From Paenibacillus sp. GM2 (GTDB lineage: Bacteria; Bacillota; Bacilli; Paenibacillales; Paenibacillaceae), in the NCBI RefSeq assembly GCF_900069005.2, contig NZ_LN831279.1:1360612-1424611 (forward strand): DNA of 64,000 nt, in the 5' to 3' direction. The position numbers were made by a program, and so were the translations under genes. Below are positions 17,627 to 26,914 of the stretch, one piece after another. Under the pieces are notes generated by a model that was given only the letters and a program-made list of their open reading frames with translations, did not search any database and was not told where the DNA came from. Numbering within the stretch: position 1 is the first letter of the stretch; each line of letters begins with the position of its first letter.

Positions 17627-17809
17627 TAACGGAAATCACAGCCCTTATTTCGGTAAAATAAGGCCATTTGGATTTCTAACGGAACTGGGATGCGTTATTG
17701 AATCAATAATGAGGGAAATTACTTGGATTTAGCCCAAATAACGTCCCTCATTTCCGTTAGAATTTGTAACCTGCTGATTTCGGCCATATAACGGATCACA
17801 TTTCCGTTA
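17627..17809. repeat. 183-bp four-unit palindromic element, copy B (variant)
   Basis: Direct units TAACGGAA... start at 17627 and 17677. Inverted units ending TTCCGTTA start at 17737 and about 17787. Spacing is again 50/60/50 bp and total length 183 bp. The core is TAACGGAA instead of the TAACGAAAC of copies A and C. Confidence 0.8.
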
Positions 17810-17857
17810 GCGTTCCTTTTGTGCGATTGGGGCATTAGGTGGATTAGGTGCGTAGGT

Positions 17858-18003
17858 GCAATAAGTGTGATAAGTGCAATAAGTGCAATAAGTGTGATAA
17901 GCGTGATGAGTGTGATAAGTGCAATAAGTGTGATAAGTGCAGTGCAATAAGTGTGATAAGTGCAGTGCAATAAGTGTGATAAGTGCAGTGCGATAAGTGT
18001 GAT
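17858..18003. repeat. Minisatellite with a 9-bp unit and a 23-bp higher-order unit
   Basis: Units GCAATAAGT and GTGATAAGT alternate about fifteen times. Towards the end they form a 23-bp unit (two 9-bp units plus GCAGT) repeated three times. The threonine/tyrosine/leucine-rich frames on the minus strand are produced by the repeat and are not genes. Confidence 0.9.
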
Positions 18004-18141
18004 GCATGTGTAAGGGTGGTAAAGGCACCGAGGGGATAGGGACGATAGAAAAACATGACATCGCAAGCATCCACCCGGCCCGCTTGGTTCAATGCTATGA
18101 TCGCTCCGTGATCCTATGGCGTGTTTCGTCGACGTGTGAAG

Positions 18142-18430
18142 TAGCTGATTAGTTTGATTTGTTGTGGACAAGCTTGGAATGCTCAAGTTAGCTTGAATAG
18201 TTTGATTTGTAGTGAATCGTTCGAAATGCCTAAGCTAGCTTGATTAGTTTGATTTGTTGTGAATTAGCTTGGACTGCTCGAGTTATCTTGATTTGTTGTG
18301 AATTAGCTTGGACTGCTTGATGTAGCCTGATTGCTTATCTGTCGTGGACTAGCTTGGATTACTTGAGTTATCTTGATTTGCCGTGAATTCGCTCGGAATG
18401 CTTGATTTAGCTTGAAGTAGCTAATATTAG
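18142..18430. repeat. Degenerate tandem repeat of about 47 bp
   Basis: Six to seven imperfect units follow the pattern AGCTTGATTAGTTTGATTTG, then TTGTGAATTAGCTTGGA, then CTGCTYGAGTT. Some units have internal deletions. No coding potential is seen. Confidence 0.75.
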
Positions 18431-18550
18431 CGAGAGCAACCTTGGGCCGACCCAAGCTGATTTACCTCAAGAAGAAGGTTTGTTTAAATTCAGTTTAAAT
18501 TAGTAGGGTATTCTTCTCTATAAGAACCATTTTAAACAACCGTCTTCGTC

Positions 18551-18733
18551 TAACGAAACTACAGATCGTTATTTGCTTAAAAACAGGAGCAAAAAAAATC
18601 TAACGAAACACCATATCGTTATTTGCGAGAAAATGAAGCAATAAGCCCCTTATTCGCTCCAATAACGTTATCCAGTTTCGTTAGAATTTTAGCCGGCCCA
18701 AATTGCTGGAAATAACGTTACTCTGTTTCGTTA
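18551..18733. repeat. 183-bp four-unit palindromic element, copy C
   Basis: Direct units TAACGAAAC...ATCGTTATT start at 18551 and 18601. Inverted units AATAACGTTA...GTTTCGTTA start at 18661 and 18711. Its end is 35 bp before the start codon of the ABC exporter, so it probably lies in that gene's promoter or leader. Confidence 0.85.
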
Positions 18734-18767
18734 GAGGTTAAGAGCGGATCATTCAAGGAGAAGAGCC

Positions 18768-20552
18768 ATGAAAACTGCCAAGAAAACAGATATATCCAAA
18801 CCTGATTTCTCATCATTCTATCGATTAATGAAAGAGACGAAGCCGCCGGTGGCTTTAATCATTGTCTCGATTTTGCTTAGCGTTGTTTCTACGCTGGTCG
18901 GCCTGGTCATCCCGATGTTTACCAAAAGCCTGGTCGACGGATTCTCTCTGGAATCGATTAGCCGAATGCAGATCGTCGGTCTGGTCGCCGCCTTTATCGG
19001 GCAGACGCTGGCGGCCGGCGTGTCCATCTTTCTGCTGAATTACATCGGCCAGAAAGTAGTTGCCATCGTTCGCGATAAATTGTGGAAGAAGCTGCTTGCT
19101 TTGCCGGTATCCTATTTCGATAACAATCGGACCGGTGAATCGGTCAGCCGGATGACGAATGACACGGGGGTCATTAAGACCTTCATTTCCGAGCATGTCG
19201 CCAGCTTCTTCAGCGGGATCATCTCCATTATCGGCTCCGTCGCCGTACTGATCTATCTGAACTGGAAGATGACATTGATTATGTTCCTTGTGATTCCGCT
19301 GGCGGCGCTTGTGCTTGTGCCGATCGGCCGCAAGATGTATAAGGTCTCGATCAGCATGCAGGATGAGACCGCCTCCTTCACAGCGATGATCAGCCAGGTC
19401 CTGTCTGAGATCCGGCTGGTAAAAGCCTCCAATGCGGAAAAGATCGAGTATGAGAACGGAAACAAAGGCATTCAGAATCTGCTGAAATTCGGGATCAAGG
19501 AAGGGCTGATCATGGCCTGGATCAGTCCGTTGATGAGCTTCGTCTTAATGATGCTGCTCGTAATAGTCATCGGTTATGGCGGTATGCAGGTGTCTTCAGG
19601 CGTACTGACCGCCGGGGAACTTGTAGCCTTTATTCTGTATTTGATTCAGATCGTCATTCCTGTGACGCAGCTTAGCACCTTCTTCACCCAACTGCAAAAA
19701 GCCAACGGTGCGACCGAGCGGATGATGCAGACACTGAACGAGCAGGAGGAGGACTTCCATGCGGGTCTTGAAGTGGCGAATGCGCAGCTTCCCGTTAAAA
19801 TTGAAAATCTGTCCTTCGGTTATAAACCGGATGAACCTATCCTTCAAGGGGTAAGCTTCCAAATGGAGCCGGGTACGGTCACGGCGGTAGTTGGCCCAAG
19901 CGGCGGAGGGAAGACCACGCTATTCCAGGTGCTAGAGCGCTATTATCTGCCGCAGCAGGGACGGATCATGCTTGGCAGCGAGCCGATCGATTCCTTCTCA
20001 CTCCGTTCCTGGCGGGGGATTATCGGCTATGTGTCCCAGGAGAGCCCGATGATTGCCGGGACGATTCGCGATAACCTGTGTTACGGAATCGAACGCGAAG
20101 TCAGCCTGGAGGAGCTGGAGCAAGCCGCGAAAATGGCTTATGCCGACGGGTTTATCTCCGAGCTGCCGGAGGGCTTTGATACGGATGTAGGCGAACGCGG
20201 AGTGAAGCTGTCTGGCGGACAGCGGCAGAGAATTGCCATCGCCCGTGCATTGCTCCGTGATCCGAAGATTTTGATGCTGGATGAAGCCACATCCAGTCTG
20301 GATAGCCGCTCGGAAATCGTAGTGCAGCAAGCGCTCGACAATCTGATGGCAGGAAGGACAACGATTGTTATCGCTCACCGGTTATCCACGGTTGTTGGGG
20401 CGGATCAGATTATTTTTATTGAGAAGGGAAAAGTCACCGGACGGGGTACCCACGAACAGCTGCTGCAGCATCATGAGATGTATCGGGAGTTCGCGACGCA
20501 GCAGCTGCAGATTGCCGAAGCTTCACCGGAGCTCACCCTTCAGCAACTATAA
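18768..20552 (+). CDS. BmrA-like multidrug ABC exporter (half transporter)
   Basis: This 594-residue homodimer-forming exporter has a six-helix membrane domain (residues about 25-320) followed by a nucleotide-binding domain. Walker A is GPSGGGKTT (Gly376-Thr384), the signature is LSGGQRQR (from Leu481) and Walker B is ILMLDEAT (Asp505, Glu506). It most resembles BmrA, which exports drugs. A two-component pair follows 25 bp downstream and probably shares the transcript. GGAG precedes the ATG. Element copy C lies directly upstream. Confidence 0.92.
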   Translation: MKTAKKTDISKPDFSSFYRLMKETKPPVALIIVSILLSVVSTLVGLVIPMFTKSLVDGFSLESISRMQIVGLVAAFIGQTLAAGVSIFLLNYIGQKVVAIVRDKLWKKLLALPVSYFDNNRTGESVSRMTNDTGVIKTFISEHVASFFSGIISIIGSVAVLIYLNWKMTLIMFLVIPLAALVLVPIGRKMYKVSISMQDETASFTAMISQVLSEIRLVKASNAEKIEYENGNKGIQNLLKFGIKEGLIMAWISPLMSFVLMMLLVIVIGYGGMQVSSGVLTAGELVAFILYLIQIVIPVTQLSTFFTQLQKANGATERMMQTLNEQEEDFHAGLEVANAQLPVKIENLSFGYKPDEPILQGVSFQMEPGTVTAVVGPSGGGKTTLFQVLERYYLPQQGRIMLGSEPIDSFSLRSWRGIIGYVSQESPMIAGTIRDNLCYGIEREVSLEELEQAAKMAYADGFISELPEGFDTDVGERGVKLSGGQRQRIAIARALLRDPKILMLDEATSSLDSRSEIVVQQALDNLMAGRTTIVIAHRLSTVVGADQIIFIEKGKVTGRGTHEQLLQHHEMYREFATQQLQIAEASPELTLQQL

Positions 20553-20577
20553 ACAGATCGTAGGTGAATAGTCGATT

Positions 20578-21264
20578 ATGGCAAAAATACTTGTTGTTGA
20601 TGATGATCATCATATCCGCGAGCTGGTCAAGGTTCTGGTTGAAGAGGCGGGGATCGGCGAGGTGCTGGAAGCGGCCGACGGGATTGAAGCGCTTGAAATG
20701 ATGGAGGCGCAGCGGGCGGATATGGTTATACTGGATATCATGATGCCGAATATGGATGGCTGGGAGCTCTGCCGAGAGCTGCGACAAATGTATGAGATGC
20801 CGATTCTTATGCTGACCGCGAAGGGGGATACAAGACAGATCGTCAAGGGCTTTGATCTTGGCACGGACGATTATCTCGTGAAGCCGTTTGAGCCTGCCGA
20901 GCTTATCGTGCGGGTAAGGGCGCTGCTCAAGCGGTATCAAGTGATCGCTTCACAGAGCGTGGCGATCGGTACACTCCAGGTGGATCGTAAAACCTTCCAG
21001 GTCACGGCAGAGGATGAGAGCCTCACGCTGCCGCCCAAGGAATTTGAGCTGTTGTTCCTGCTCGGCAGCTATCCGGGCAAGACTATTTCCAGAGAGCAAT
21101 TGATCGAGGATATCTGGGGTTTTGACTTCGAGGGAAACGAAAGGACGGTGGATGTCCATGTGAATCGGCTGCGTGAGCGGTTCCCGGAACAGCGGTTCCG
21201 CTTTCGCATAGTCACGATTCGCGGGCTGGGCTACCGTCTGGAGGTGTGCCAGGAAGAACGATGA
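20578..21264 (+). CDS. OmpR-family response regulator
   Basis: A 228-residue regulator with an N-terminal receiver (acidic patch DDD at 8-10, Asp53 in VILDIMMP, Lys in DDYLVKPF) and a C-terminal winged helix (LTLPPKEFELLFLLGSYPGK, TVDVHVNRLRERF, IRGLGYRL). It is encoded between the ABC exporter and its kinase. Its stop codon overlaps the kinase start (ATGA). It probably controls the exporter or envelope genes; this is inferred from position only. Confidence 0.93.
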   Translation: MAKILVVDDDHHIRELVKVLVEEAGIGEVLEAADGIEALEMMEAQRADMVILDIMMPNMDGWELCRELRQMYEMPILMLTAKGDTRQIVKGFDLGTDDYLVKPFEPAELIVRVRALLKRYQVIASQSVAIGTLQVDRKTFQVTAEDESLTLPPKEFELLFLLGSYPGKTISREQLIEDIWGFDFEGNERTVDVHVNRLRERFPEQRFRFRIVTIRGLGYRLEVCQEER

Positions 21265-22325
21265 AAATCCTGAAGAAAATATGGAATATCGTGCTGCATC
21301 TCGTTCAATATGCCGCTGTGCTTTTATTGCTTGTGGCCAGCTGGTTTGGTGCTTATTATATTATGGGCTGGATCTATCAATATACGGGAGTGCCTTCCTC
21401 TTCTTATATCCTGCAGGCTATCAACATCATCGTAGCATTTCATCTGTTCTTTGGTACCATGATGCTTATGGGGGGACTCTTCTTCCGTAAGAAGGAGCTA
21501 GCCAAGATGAAGAACATTCTGGACGCGATTCGCCGGATCTCCAAAGGCGATTTCTCCGTGAAGCTCGATGAACAGGCGGAGTACAGGGAATTCAAACAAA
21601 TCGTGGAGAGTGTCAATGAACTGGCCGGGGAATTAGGTCGGATGGAGATGATGCGCCAGGACTTTATCTCGAATGTGTCGCATGAGATTCAATCTCCGCT
21701 TACCTCGATTCGCGGTTTTACTGAAGCGTTAAGAAATCCGCAGTTGAATGAAGGACAGCGCGGGCATTATCTGGACATCATTGAAGGAGAGAGCCGCAGG
21801 CTCTCGCAGATGAGCGATAATATGCTCAAGCTGTCCTCGCTTGAATCGGACCGTTCCTCCTTCGAGCATAGCCGATTCAGGCTGGATCGCATGTTGCAAT
21901 CAATTGTGCTCGCTATCGAGCCGCAATGGCTGGCCAAGCAGATTGAGATCGAGCTGGACCTTAAGGAAGTTTATATTGAGGGCGTAGAGGAATTGCTGAG
22001 TCAGGTGTGGGTCAATCTCCTGAATAATAGTATTAAGTTTACACCGGTGAAAGGGAAGATATGGGTCGATCTTACTGCGGATGAAGAGGGGGCCAAGGTC
22101 GTCATTTCCGATTCCGGCGTAGGTATTTCCAAGGAAGATCTCCCTTACATCTTCGATCGCTTCTATAAAGCGGATAAATCAAGGAACCGCAATGCGGGCG
22201 GCAGCGGACTCGGTTTATCTATCGTCAGGAAGATTGTTGATATTCATCGCGGGCAGATATCTGTGGAATCGCAGCCGGAACAGGGAACACAATTTACAGT
22301 TTTTATTCCAATTCAGTGGCAATAA
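21261..22325 (+). CDS. HAMP-type sensor histidine kinase
   Basis: A 354-residue kinase with two membrane helices (about residues 15-36 and 52-74) and only a short loop between them. A HAMP segment follows, then HisKA with His141 in FISNVSHEIQSPLTS, and a HATPase domain (NLLNNSIKF, DSGVGIS, GGSGLGLSIV). The short outer loop suggests it senses within the membrane or through a partner such as the neighbouring exporter, as in BceS-like kinases. ATG at 21261 (preceded by AGGA) is used instead of an upstream GTG. Confidence 0.92.
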   Translation: MKILKKIWNIVLHLVQYAAVLLLLVASWFGAYYIMGWIYQYTGVPSSSYILQAINIIVAFHLFFGTMMLMGGLFFRKKELAKMKNILDAIRRISKGDFSVKLDEQAEYREFKQIVESVNELAGELGRMEMMRQDFISNVSHEIQSPLTSIRGFTEALRNPQLNEGQRGHYLDIIEGESRRLSQMSDNMLKLSSLESDRSSFEHSRFRLDRMLQSIVLAIEPQWLAKQIEIELDLKEVYIEGVEELLSQVWVNLLNNSIKFTPVKGKIWVDLTADEEGAKVVISDSGVGISKEDLPYIFDRFYKADKSRNRNAGGSGLGLSIVRKIVDIHRGQISVESQPEQGTQFTVFIPIQWQ

Positions 22326-22431
22326 TGAAAAGCTTGTAATCCTTTTTTAACCGTTTATTTGGAATCGATCTTAATTGTCATGGTATGATAGAATCATATG
22401 TGTGACTTTAGTCGATAAAAGGATGAACCAA

Positions 22432-23127
22432 ATGAGTAAACAAATACTAATAGTAGATGATGATGAGAAAATAGCCAAACTGATAGAGATCTATTTATTA
22501 AATGAAGGATATCGTGTGATCAAGGCGGATAACGGCTTGGTAGCACTGGACATCATTGGACAGCAGGAGATTGATCTGATCGTACTCGACGTAATGATGC
22601 CGGGTCTCGATGGAATCTCGGTATGTCTGAAAATCCGCGAGACTTTGACAACGCCAATATTAATGCTAAGCGCCAAAGATGGCGATATGGATAAAATTAC
22701 TGGGCTTATGACCGGTGCCGACGATTATATGGTGAAGCCCTTTAACCCGCTGGAGCTGGTGGCCAGGGTCAAATCGCTATTGCGCAGATCTTCCTATTCA
22801 GCGCAGCCGACATCGTCCGGCATAGGTCACATTATCAAAATCGGTTCTCTGCAGGTAGATAAAGAGACGCACACGGCCAGCGTTGATGGCAAGGCAGTCA
22901 AGCTGACTCCGATCGAGTTCAGCATTTTGTATCTTCTCGCCAGCCATCCGGGACGGGTGTTCAGCTCGGAGGAGATCTTTGAACTCATCTGGAAGGATAA
23001 ATATTTCGAGAGCAGCAACTCCGTTACTGTGCATATCAGCCGCTTGCGAGATAAGCTGGAGAAGGAAATGGAATGCGAAGCGCTGATCAAGACCGTATGG
23101 GGGGTAGGCTACAAAATTGAAGGCTAG
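22432..23127 (+). CDS. OmpR-family response regulator (VanR-like)
   Basis: A 231-residue regulator with a receiver domain (Asp53 in IVLDVMMPG, Lys in DDYMVKPF) and a winged-helix domain (VKLTPIEFSILYLLASHPGR, SVTVHISRLRDKL, VWGVGYKIE). ATG at 22432 is chosen because AAAGGATG precedes it and the receiver begins right after. It overlaps the kinase gene by 11 bp. Confidence 0.92.
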   Translation: MSKQILIVDDDEKIAKLIEIYLLNEGYRVIKADNGLVALDIIGQQEIDLIVLDVMMPGLDGISVCLKIRETLTTPILMLSAKDGDMDKITGLMTGADDYMVKPFNPLELVARVKSLLRRSSYSAQPTSSGIGHIIKIGSLQVDKETHTASVDGKAVKLTPIEFSILYLLASHPGRVFSSEEIFELIWKDKYFESSNSVTVHISRLRDKLEKEMECEALIKTVWGVGYKIEG

Positions 23128-24211
23128 TCTCCGTTTTTTGTCCTGGTTGTTATGGACGGTAGTCACCTCGCTAGTTGCTTTGCTTCTGCTCTTTCAATTA
23201 GCCAAGCTGACATTCTTCCTATTTCCCCATCTTACCCTGCAATCAGCATTGATCTGGATCAACCGGAATATTGGCTTCCCGGAAGTGTATTATTTGTCCG
23301 GTGTGCCGATTCTGATGCTGTTCGCCCTGTATTTCTACAGGCGTAGTGTGCGGAGGCATGAGGAGAAATATTTGAAGCTGCTTATTGAGGAAGTACACCA
23401 GATTGAAGAGGGCTCAGCATCACGAATTCCGGTCGAGAATGTGGGTCAGCTCGGTCAGCTCGCTACAGATATTAACCGCATGATCGATCGGCTCAGAACC
23501 TCGATTGAGGAGGAACGCCGTGCCGAGCAGACCAAAAGCGAGCTGATTACAAATGTATCGCATGACCTTCGCACCCCGCTGACTTCGATTACCGGATATT
23601 TGGGGCTTATCGACCAGGATCGTTATCGCGATGAGGTTGAGCTTCGCTATTATGTCAACATGGCATATGAAGAGTCGCTGCGTCTGACACAGCTTCTGCA
23701 GGATCTGTTCGAATTCACGCGGCTGCAAAATATGGAGATGAGGCTGGAGAAGCGGAGAATTAATCTGGCCGAGATGTTATATCAGATTACAGCTCATTTC
23801 GGCTGGCAGCTGCAGGAGAGCGGGATGGAATGCCGCCTTTATCTCAAGCCTCAGCTATTCATTCTTGCAGACGGGGACAAGCTGCGGAGGGTGTACGAGA
23901 ATCTGATCACGAATGCCATCCGCTATGGCAGCGGCGGAAAATATATTGATATTCGCGGTGAGCTTACGGCAAATGAGGTAATCACAGAGGTCATCAATTA
24001 TGGCGAGCCGATCCCGAAAGCCGATCTGCCGCATCTGTTTGATCGTTTCTATCGGGTGGAGAAATCGCGGGCAACGCATACGGGCGGCTCGGGAATTGGA
24101 CTGGCGATTGCCAAGCATATCGTTGATCAGCATGAAGGTACGATTATGGCGGAAAGTAATGAACACCGCACCGTATTCCGGGTTCGCTTAAGGAAGGATG
24201 ACTCGGAATAA
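23117..24211 (+). CDS. Sensor histidine kinase (VanS-like)
   Basis: A 364-residue kinase starting with TTG inside the end of the regulator gene, behind a G-rich ribosome site. Two membrane helices (about 10-37 and 58-75) flank a short outer loop. HAMP, HisKA (His149 in LITNVSHDLRTPLTS) and HATPase (NLITNAIRYG, TGGSGIGLAIAK) domains follow. It may respond to envelope stress like other VanS/YcbM-type kinases; the signal is unknown. Confidence 0.92.
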   Translation: MKASLRFLSWLLWTVVTSLVALLLLFQLAKLTFFLFPHLTLQSALIWINRNIGFPEVYYLSGVPILMLFALYFYRRSVRRHEEKYLKLLIEEVHQIEEGSASRIPVENVGQLGQLATDINRMIDRLRTSIEEERRAEQTKSELITNVSHDLRTPLTSITGYLGLIDQDRYRDEVELRYYVNMAYEESLRLTQLLQDLFEFTRLQNMEMRLEKRRINLAEMLYQITAHFGWQLQESGMECRLYLKPQLFILADGDKLRRVYENLITNAIRYGSGGKYIDIRGELTANEVITEVINYGEPIPKADLPHLFDRFYRVEKSRATHTGGSGIGLAIAKHIVDQHEGTIMAESNEHRTVFRVRLRKDDSE

Positions 24212-24266
24212 AGAGAGATCGAAGTATTGATCTGATGTTTGTAACAGCTTAAGGCTGCAGGTAATT

Positions 24267-24299
24267 AACCATTTGGAGACTATTCCAGATGGTTTTTTT
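24267..24299 (+). terminator. Terminator of the second OmpR-type two-component operon
   Basis: AACCATTTGGA pairs with TCCAGATGGTT (one G-T pair) and is followed by seven T. Confidence 0.85.
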
Positions 24300-24337
24300 G
24301 CGCTTGTCGCGTTTTTTTAAGGATTAAGCAGCGAAAT

Positions 24338-24364
24338 CTTAAGATAAACTTAAGAAAATCTTAT
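24338..24364 (+). promoter_or_regulatory. Three 11-bp-phased direct repeats, candidate OmpR-family operator
   Basis: CTTAAGA, CTTAAGA and CTTATCC start at 24338, 24349 and 24360, exactly 11 bp apart, upstream of the ECF sigma gene. Phased direct repeats of this kind are bound by PhoP/VanR-type regulators. The two-component pair encoded just upstream is the obvious candidate. Confidence 0.5.
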
Positions 24365-24529
24365 CCGTCCTGCAAGCTATGTCATCCATAATGGACAATA
24401 GCATTACTGGGCGCCTTGGATAGCGCTCAGATAAAACTCTCAATTACTATTTTCTGTTGCAAGAATAGAAATTGGTAAGATGACTGCGGCAATGTCCGCA
24501 GGAAATACAGAGAACCAAGGGAGAAACCT

Positions 24530-25024
24530 ATGATGAATAGCCGAATGATGGATGTAATTTACCGTGAGTATAAAAGCGATGTGTATCAATATTTATATTA
24601 TTTATGCCGGAATCACCACAATGCCGAGGACCTGATGCAGGAGACATTTTACCGGGCCCTGACGAGGCTTGACGGGATGGAACCCAAGCGAATTAAAGCC
24701 TGGCTGCTGCGGGTGGCCCATAACGCTTACATTGACAAGATTCGTAAAGATAGCCGTTCCAATGTGTATGAGAATGAATTCTTCTATAACTTCTCCAATG
24801 AAGAGACGCCAGAGACGAAGGTGCTTACTCAGGAGGTTCGCGATGAACTATTCGATCAGCTGTCCCTGCTTCCGCCGAATCAACAGCATGCGGTGTTGTT
24901 GTTCGATGTACATGGATTTTCTTATTTGGAATCTGCCGAGCTGATGGGGATTGGATTATCTCATTTTAAAATACTGCTGTACCGCGCCAGACAGAAGCTG
25001 CGTAAGAGCAGGCAGACGGCTTAG
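24530..25024 (+). CDS. ECF-type RNA polymerase sigma factor
   Basis: A 164-residue sigma-70 family protein with region 2 (YQYLYYLCRNHHNAEDLMQE, then TFYRAL) and region 4 (LLPPNQQHAVLLFDVHGFSY, then a recognition helix ending YRARQKLRKS). ECF factors are usually followed by a membrane anti-sigma gene; here the next gene is a metabolic reductase, so the anti-sigma partner is missing or elsewhere. A phased operator lies upstream, so control by the preceding two-component system could replace it. GGGAG precedes the ATG. Confidence 0.92.
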   Translation: MMNSRMMDVIYREYKSDVYQYLYYLCRNHHNAEDLMQETFYRALTRLDGMEPKRIKAWLLRVAHNAYIDKIRKDSRSNVYENEFFYNFSNEETPETKVLTQEVRDELFDQLSLLPPNQQHAVLLFDVHGFSYLESAELMGIGLSHFKILLYRARQKLRKSRQTA

Positions 25025-25101
25025 TAGGCTTGCTTCCATTTTTGGAATGAATCATTCATAATAGATGGGGAGACTAACTTATTGCAAGGAGGAATAGGGA
25101 T

Positions 25102-25944
25102 ATGGCTTTCCATCTGCAAGATACAGTGACCCTGAATAATGACGTAAAGATGCCAAGATTTGGCCTGGGTGTCTATAAGGTACAAGAAGGGGACGAAGTG
25201 ATTCACGCGGTCAAGGCTGCGCTTCGTGCGGGATATGGAAGCATCGATACTGCGGCGCTTTATAATAATGAAGAAGGTGTGGGACAAGCTGTTCGCGAGG
25301 CGATGGCGGAGAATGGTCTGACCCGCGACCAGCTGTTCATCACCTCCAAGGTATGGAACTCTGAGCAAGGCTACGAGAAGACGCTGCAGGCTTTTGAGAC
25401 AAGCTTGAACAAGCTCGGTCTTGATTATATCGATCTGTACCTCGTCCATTGGCCAGTAAAAGGCAAGTACAAGGATACTTGGCGTGCTTTGGAAAAGATC
25501 TATGAAGAAGGTAAAGTGCGTGCCATCGGTGTAAGCAATTTCCAAATCCATCACCTGGAGGATTTACTGGGAGAGGCGAAGGTCGTACCGGCCGTGAATC
25601 AGGTGGAGCTTCATCCTTACCTGAGTCAGAAGGAACTGCTTAGGTATGCGACCAGCAAAGGAATTTATCTCGAAGCATGGGCTCCGCTTGGACAAGGGCG
25701 CCTGCTTGACCACGAGATGCTGAAGGCGATCGGAAGCAAATACGGCAAGACACCGGCTCAGGTTATCCTGCGTTGGGATTTGCAGCTCGGGATTATCACG
25801 ATTCCGAAATCAGTGAACGAACAGCGGATTATTGAGAATGCGGATATATTTGATTTTGAGCTGAGCGCAGAAGATATTGCGCAAATCGATGCATTGAATG
25901 AGAATAAGCGCTTTGGTCCGGACCCGGATACTTTCGATTTTTAA
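25102..25944 (+). CDS. Aldo/keto reductase
   Basis: This 280-residue NADPH-dependent (beta/alpha)8-barrel reductase shows the active-site tetrad: Asp and Tyr in [11 protein letters not shown], Lys in ITSKVWN and His in YLVHWPVKG. The cofactor-binding end has [10 protein letters not shown]. It resembles YvgN/YtbE-type enzymes that reduce glyoxal, methylglyoxal and other aldehydes. AAGGAGG precedes the ATG. Confidence 0.95.
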   Translation: MAFHLQDTVTLNNDVKMPRFGLGVYKVQEGDEVIHAVKAALRAGYGSIDTAALYNNEEGVGQAVREAMAENGLTRDQLFITSKVWNSEQGYEKTLQAFETSLNKLGLDYIDLYLVHWPVKGKYKDTWRALEKIYEEGKVRAIGVSNFQIHHLEDLLGEAKVVPAVNQVELHPYLSQKELLRYATSKGIYLEAWAPLGQGRLLDHEMLKAIGSKYGKTPAQVILRWDLQLGIITIPKSVNEQRIIENADIFDFELSAEDIAQIDALNENKRFGPDPDTFDF

Positions 25945-25973
25945 GCCATAGAAGTGCATAGTTGATAGAGCGA

Positions 25974-25995
25974 GGGAGCTGTGTAAGCAGCTCTC
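25974..25995 (+). terminator. Weak terminator after the aldo/keto reductase
   Basis: GGGAGCTG pairs with CAGCTCTC, followed by a T-rich but interrupted tract. Confidence 0.5.
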
Positions 25996-26090
25996 TTGTT
26001 GTCTTTCTTATTTTTCTGCAAGAAAAATTGTTCTGCCTCTCTCCTGGTGTCTGTGATAAAATCTTTTATATCCGCTGACTGGAGGAAATT

Positions 26091-26891
26091 ATGACTTTTG
26101 TACGCAATTTGCTGCAATTCGGGTGGCTGCAGGCCTTATCTTGTATATTCCCGCTGATTATTTTTGGTACGCTGGGATTAACCAAGGTTGTGCATATCCC
26201 CGGCTTGCCGAGGTATGATCTGATTCTGATCATCTGCGTGCTGGCGCAGCTCGGGATGATTGTCTTCAAGCTGGAGACGATGGATGAACTGAAGGTCATC
26301 TGCCTGTTTCATATCATAGGTCTCTGTCTGGAACTGTACAAGGTACATATGGGTTCATGGGCTTATCCTGAACAGGCATGGACGAAAATTTACGGAGTTC
26401 CGCTCTATAGCGGGTTTATGTATGCCAGTGTAGCCAGTTATATTTGTCAGGCCTGGCGCAGACTTCAGCTGGAGATGGTGGACTGGCCCAGAGGGTGGCT
26501 TACCGTGCTTATTTGTGCGGCGATTTATCTGAACTTTTTTACGCATCATTTTATTGGCGATTATCGCTGGTGGCTCACCGCGCTGCTCTTCCTTATATTC
26601 TTCCGGACGAAAGTGCATTACACGCTTCATTCCCAGACGTTTCGAATGCCATTGATGCTGTCTTTTATCTTGATTGGCTTCTTCATCTGGATCGCGGAAA
26701 ATATATCAACCTTTCTGGGGGCCTGGAGATACCCGGATCAGGAGCATAAGTGGCAGCTCGTTCATATCGGCAAGATCAGTTCATGGTTCCTGCTGGTTGT
26801 GATCAGCATTATTATCGTGGCGCAATTGAAGCATGTCAAAACGGGTCTAACCGGACGTAAAAGGGATGGGAATGAGGAAACTGTCAGTTAA
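26091..26891 (+). CDS. DUF817-family membrane protein
   Basis: A 266-residue protein with about eight membrane helices. Conserved DUF817 blocks are LPRYDLILIICVLAQ, KVHMGSWAYPEQAW, GVPLYSGFMYASVASYICQA, NFFTHHF and ENISTFLGAWRYPDQ. The function of the family is unknown. GGAGG precedes the ATG. A small membrane protein gene follows after 23 bp and is probably cotranscribed. Confidence 0.88.
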   Translation: MTFVRNLLQFGWLQALSCIFPLIIFGTLGLTKVVHIPGLPRYDLILIICVLAQLGMIVFKLETMDELKVICLFHIIGLCLELYKVHMGSWAYPEQAWTKIYGVPLYSGFMYASVASYICQAWRRLQLEMVDWPRGWLTVLICAAIYLNFFTHHFIGDYRWWLTALLFLIFFRTKVHYTLHSQTFRMPLMLSFILIGFFIWIAENISTFLGAWRYPDQEHKWQLVHIGKISSWFLLVVISIIIVAQLKHVKTGLTGRKRDGNEETVS

Positions 26892-26914
26892 GATAAGAAC
26901 GGAGGTGGTCAGTG

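Noticed and set aside
17719-18186. Minus-strand frames rich in Thr, Tyr, Leu and Ile
   Set aside because: Low-complexity translation of the 9-bp minisatellite; all three frames are equally open because of the repeat.
18142-18430. CRISPR array
   Set aside because: Units are directly adjacent, degenerate and of unequal length, with no conserved repeat-spacer alternation, and no cas genes are nearby.
25021-25554. Long minus-strand frame opposite the aldo/keto reductase
   Set aside because: Shadow of the reductase gene, which has all active-site residues and a strong ribosome site.
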